From contig CM049306.1 of the NCBI GenBank assembly GCA_026874595.1, forward strand, positions 11,803,019 through 11,867,018: 64,000 nt of DNA, written 5' to 3'. The notes beneath the pieces were generated by a model, which was not told where the DNA came from, did not search any database, and saw only the letters and a program-made list of their open reading frames with translations. The translations under genes and the position numbers were made by a program. The DNA comes from Sipunculus nudus. Lineage: Eukaryota; Annelida; Sipuncula; Golfingiida; Sipunculidae. This document shows, in pieces, positions 60,711 through 64,000 of the stretch (position 1 is its first letter; every line of letters begins with the position of its first letter).

Positions 60711-61450
60711 CTTGTGTTGTAGACATCACTCTCCAGCCATTAGCCACAGAGAATAATGCCATTTTCTCTAAAAGTAATCCAGCTGCCATTCAGGGATAAC
60801 CTGATTAAAAGGAGAACACATTACTGCAGCTTAGCCTATTGTTACTTCTCCATTATTTGTTAAATGGGCCGTTAATTGTAGAGAAAGGCTGAGAATATTT
60901 GTTTTCACACCAGTTAGAGACAGAAACACTGTGTATCATCACAATAGACAGTCACTTTTGTTGAGATTTATTGATAGTTGCAGCTGGCACTTCTGGCAGA
61001 CAAAGCCACACAAGAGTGAGTTTTATTGGTTTCAGTAGTTGTCATTTTAGATATATGATAGGAAGGGACTAGAGATGGTTTGATTCTAGATTACTGTAAC
61101 ATTAAGTCTGTCTGAAGCTTGAGATTGACGTGTGCTCTTTGGGACAAGCGAAGCTGTCTTTGTTAACCCTGTGTCCCCTGTGATGTCAGTCTTCATACAG
61201 AGTCTGACTGGGAGACAATGAAATGCTTTCTTGGCCTGAGGAGAGAATTAGTGGTATGAGACAAATGATTCAGGCTGTGTAAACTTCCTTGTTGAAGATT
61301 ATTCATTTCATGCAGTTGTGATAGAAGGAACAAATAATAACTAAATTATGAAGTCAGTCTTCTGACCCGAACCACATAGATGTATAGTGAAATTTTGCTA
61401 ACCCAACTGCCTGTGGGACCAGCCAAAGTGGGATGGCTGGTGAGCCTGAA
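60711..61450. other. No gene seen
   Basis: Unassigned sequence without recognised exons. Confidence 0.4.
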
Positions 61451-61451
61451 T

Positions 61452-62622
61452 TTTAATGCCCCCGCCACAAAGTGTACATGTACAGACTTTTTTTGCAGTG
61501 CCTGCAGAAACTGGTCTGATTTTTGGTGTGTGGGCAGATAATGACCAATTACAGATCGAGTTCGTGTTTTGTCCGAGTTGACCTATTTTTGTCTGTTTGA
61601 CTGCTCCTGAACATAGAAAATTTCATGAAAAATAGAAATTTTCATAACAAATGCATATGTACAGATTTTTATTTGCAGATACCACCCTGAATTTTTTATG
61701 TCTGGGCAGATAATGACCAGTTACAGATCGAGTTCGCGTTCCGTCCCGGTTGACCTACTTTTGACTGTTTTACGGCTCCTAAACATAGAAAATTCATGAA
61801 AAATAGAAATTTTCATGAGAAACGTACATGTACAGCCTTTTTTAGCCCTCAGCTCATAGGCTGATGGGCTATTGTCATCACCCAAGCTGTCCATCTGTCT
61901 GTCCGTCCGTCTGGTGTTCATTTGATGTCTGTTTTATTTTCACCTTGGTTTGCATTTTTAGTGAAACTGTGAGCTTATACAATTGTGTGGCGTCGTCCAT
62001 CTTCCGTTGTCCATTGTGCGTCATAGCTATCTCAAAAAGGGCAGGAGTTAGCATCACCATATTTTTTTGCAAAAAAATTGTCATCTAAAAAATTCTATTG
62101 GATTTTGCTTATTTCTTTGCTAACTGCATTTTCTTAGATTTTAAAGGGAAGAAGCTAAAAAACATTAAAAAATTTTCTTCACTGAACCCATGCTGCCAAA
62201 TTGTCCGTTCATCTCGCCCAATAATCCTCCCTGGTAAAAAGAACATATCTGGAATATCCTGACTGATACATCCTAGTTATAAAATGTCCTAATCCGAAAC
62301 TTGCAGGTCCGAAATGTCCATTTTGCTGAAATCATAATGACTAAGGTAGATATGTAGGACATAAGAGGATCAATATTAGATTTTAAAAATAAACCTCCAT
62401 TCATACTCCCAAACTTTGCACAGGTTCGCATTAGGCTTGTAGGCCTTGTTGGTGTGTTACTTGATAATGACCCATTACAGATCAAGTTTGCATTTTGCCC
62501 TCGTTGACCGACTTTTGACCATATGACAGCTCCTGAACTTAAACATTTTTACAAAATTTAACAAATATTTCATATTTGCTCCAGGCGGGGGCATTTGTGT
62601 CGTTCTGACACATCTAGTTTAA
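61452..62622 (+). repeat. Family C element split by B and D fragments
   Basis: A shortened 5' end (ATGCCCCCGCCACAAAGTG) and core units run to about 61840. After 62450 the core resumes ('ggtgtgttacttgataatgacc', as at 57713) and ends GGCGGGGGCATTTGTGTCGT, GACACATCTAGTTT. The insert is a family B 5' piece (61842-61960) and a family D piece (61962-62450) ending AGGCTTGTAGGCCTTGTT. Confidence 0.7.
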
Positions 62623-64000
62623 TATGATTTACATTAATCCAGAACCTAATAAAGTGGTCAGTATAGCATGGGTGGTCATCAGAGCATTGTTGTCATCAGG
62701 CCAGATTTTACTGAATATGCAATGTGACACTTCAGTACCACAGGCTGTCCAAGTGAATGCAGAACAATGAAGTAACCCGAGGCTCTAATTCCTATCAATG
62801 GGCAGCTTGAAACAGGGACAAAGGAAATTTTAGCAATGTCACAAAGGAAAAGAAGCCTTTGAATGAAGAAAAACATATGATGGTGATCCAGAGTACCTAC
62901 AAACCCAGGAGAAAACATAATATATTCCTGGCAGAGGTATAAATAGATGGTTTAGATTATATTTGATTATTATCTAAATGCCTTTACCTGTGTATATTGA
63001 TAAAACATGTCATATAACTCTTGTTTCAGTAAATGTGTTACATAATTCAGAGAAAAACTGCAAAAAAGTAGCTAGGATATGGTTGTAAAGAAACACCATT
63101 TTCTGACAAACCATTTAAGTCAGAGACAGAATATTTGACAAAAATTGTTCAAGACATTACCCTTCACAAACAAAGCTTCTTTTTTATTTTGTCAAAAATT
63201 CATTTTCACCACATGGGTCACCAAAAGGCACCAAAAACCCAGGAGCTGCCAATGCTATTGTTGCATGCCCCAGTTTTAACCAGTGAGTGAATATAATCAA
63301 TATTTCTCAGAAGATATTCTGCTACATACAAAAGAGGATGATCTTAGAAAACTGAATTTACTCTATCAGGGATATTTCTTTCAATGGCAGGTATATGTAG
63401 AATGAGTTTCAGGTCATATGTAATATTAACAGGTCATATGGTCATTTTTAATTTTGGAGACTACAGTTGTGTAGCAATTTCAGATGTGAGAAACTTGGGG
63501 AAGGCTATTTGAACTAACCATATACAACACACTGGATTATGGAAGGTGAATCTTAAAGCTACATGCCACACTTATATCCAGAAGTTACCAGAGAGACATC
63601 TTTCTTGATATCAGATATGATCATACCTGCATGATTACATAGGGGTAAAGATAAGAAAAAGGATTTTCTAGCTCAAACAGCTTCATAATTTTCATAAGGT
63701 TTGCAGTTATTACAACTTCTAAAATGTCAGCAAACTGGCATGTTCTAGTTAAGAGAACTTTAAGGCCATAAAGAAATAAAAAATGCTAGAAAAAGTAGAA
63801 CTTTTGTAAGGCAATATACATATGTAGCAAATATAAATATGAGATAAAAACCTGAAGTTGCAGTGCAACAAATATAACAAGACAGAGATTAAGCAGAATT
63901 TGAGAGCATTTCTCTTTTAATATTCTAATAGTAGTCACTTGACATAATTAAAACCCAGATATGAATCTAGAAAAAAAGTCCTCAATGTGGATTTCTTTGC
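62623..64000. other. No gene seen
   Basis: AT-rich sequence; no exon, RNA gene or repeat end recognised. Confidence 0.4.

Overview
This is an AT-rich, intron-bearing animal nuclear DNA window that looks like a bivalve mollusc genome (inference). The grounds are dense short non-autonomous elements with tandem cores like the published bivalve 'pearl' elements, a CR1-like retrotransposon with a 2A motif, a tRNA-derived SINE and many C homopolymers. No bacterial-style genes, operons, CRISPR arrays or rRNA were seen. Most long open frames here are accidental and are left out.

Host genes are sparse. Two plus-strand exons at 44723-44957 and 52582-52693 have good splice sites and compatible phases, and encode cysteine-rich EGF-like modules resembling stabilin-type scavenger receptors. 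A minus-strand cluster at 3092-3817 holds three exon-like open segments of an unrecognised protein, with a frame conflict between them.

Mobile DNA dominates. A broken CR1-like element lies at about 13880-17325: a 2A-like motif, then an endonuclease, a reverse transcriptase with an internal deletion, and a Cys/His C-terminus. Around it is a nested mosaic of at least six non-coding repeat families, named here by their 5' end: A (AGCTCAG, with subfamily A'), B (AGCCCTC), C (ATGCCCC), D (GCGAACC), E (ATCCCCAGAC) and F (AGCTCACC), plus fragments G and H. Most start with a 5' terminal hairpin followed by a GTCC-rich stretch and a tandem-repeat core. Where the 3' end is visible it has a sub-terminal inverted copy of the 5' end, a second hairpin and a tail such as CTTGTT or CTAGTT. 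This matches the layout of non-autonomous Helentron-type rolling-circle elements (HINEs) in general, but no Rep/helicase gene is present. Every copy found is in the same orientation.

Layout: 1-1249 family A end; 2250-2895 GC-rich 21-bp repeat; 3092-3817 exon-like cluster; 3960-5860 A and G pieces; 7055-9335 family D; 11540-13874 family A; 13880-17325 CR1-like; 17877-19400 family E; 23305-23487 MITE; 25349-29980 family D containing a family A copy containing a SINE; 30013-34689 B, A and A'; 35266-35935 two small elements; 37390-38040 tandem repeat with nuclear-receptor-like half-sites; 39280-43440 minisatellite of about 34 bp; 44010-52693 exon region with A', D, C, B and a Harbinger-like MITE in the intron; 53309-62622 A, F, A', C and nested pieces; the rest is unannotated AT-rich DNA.
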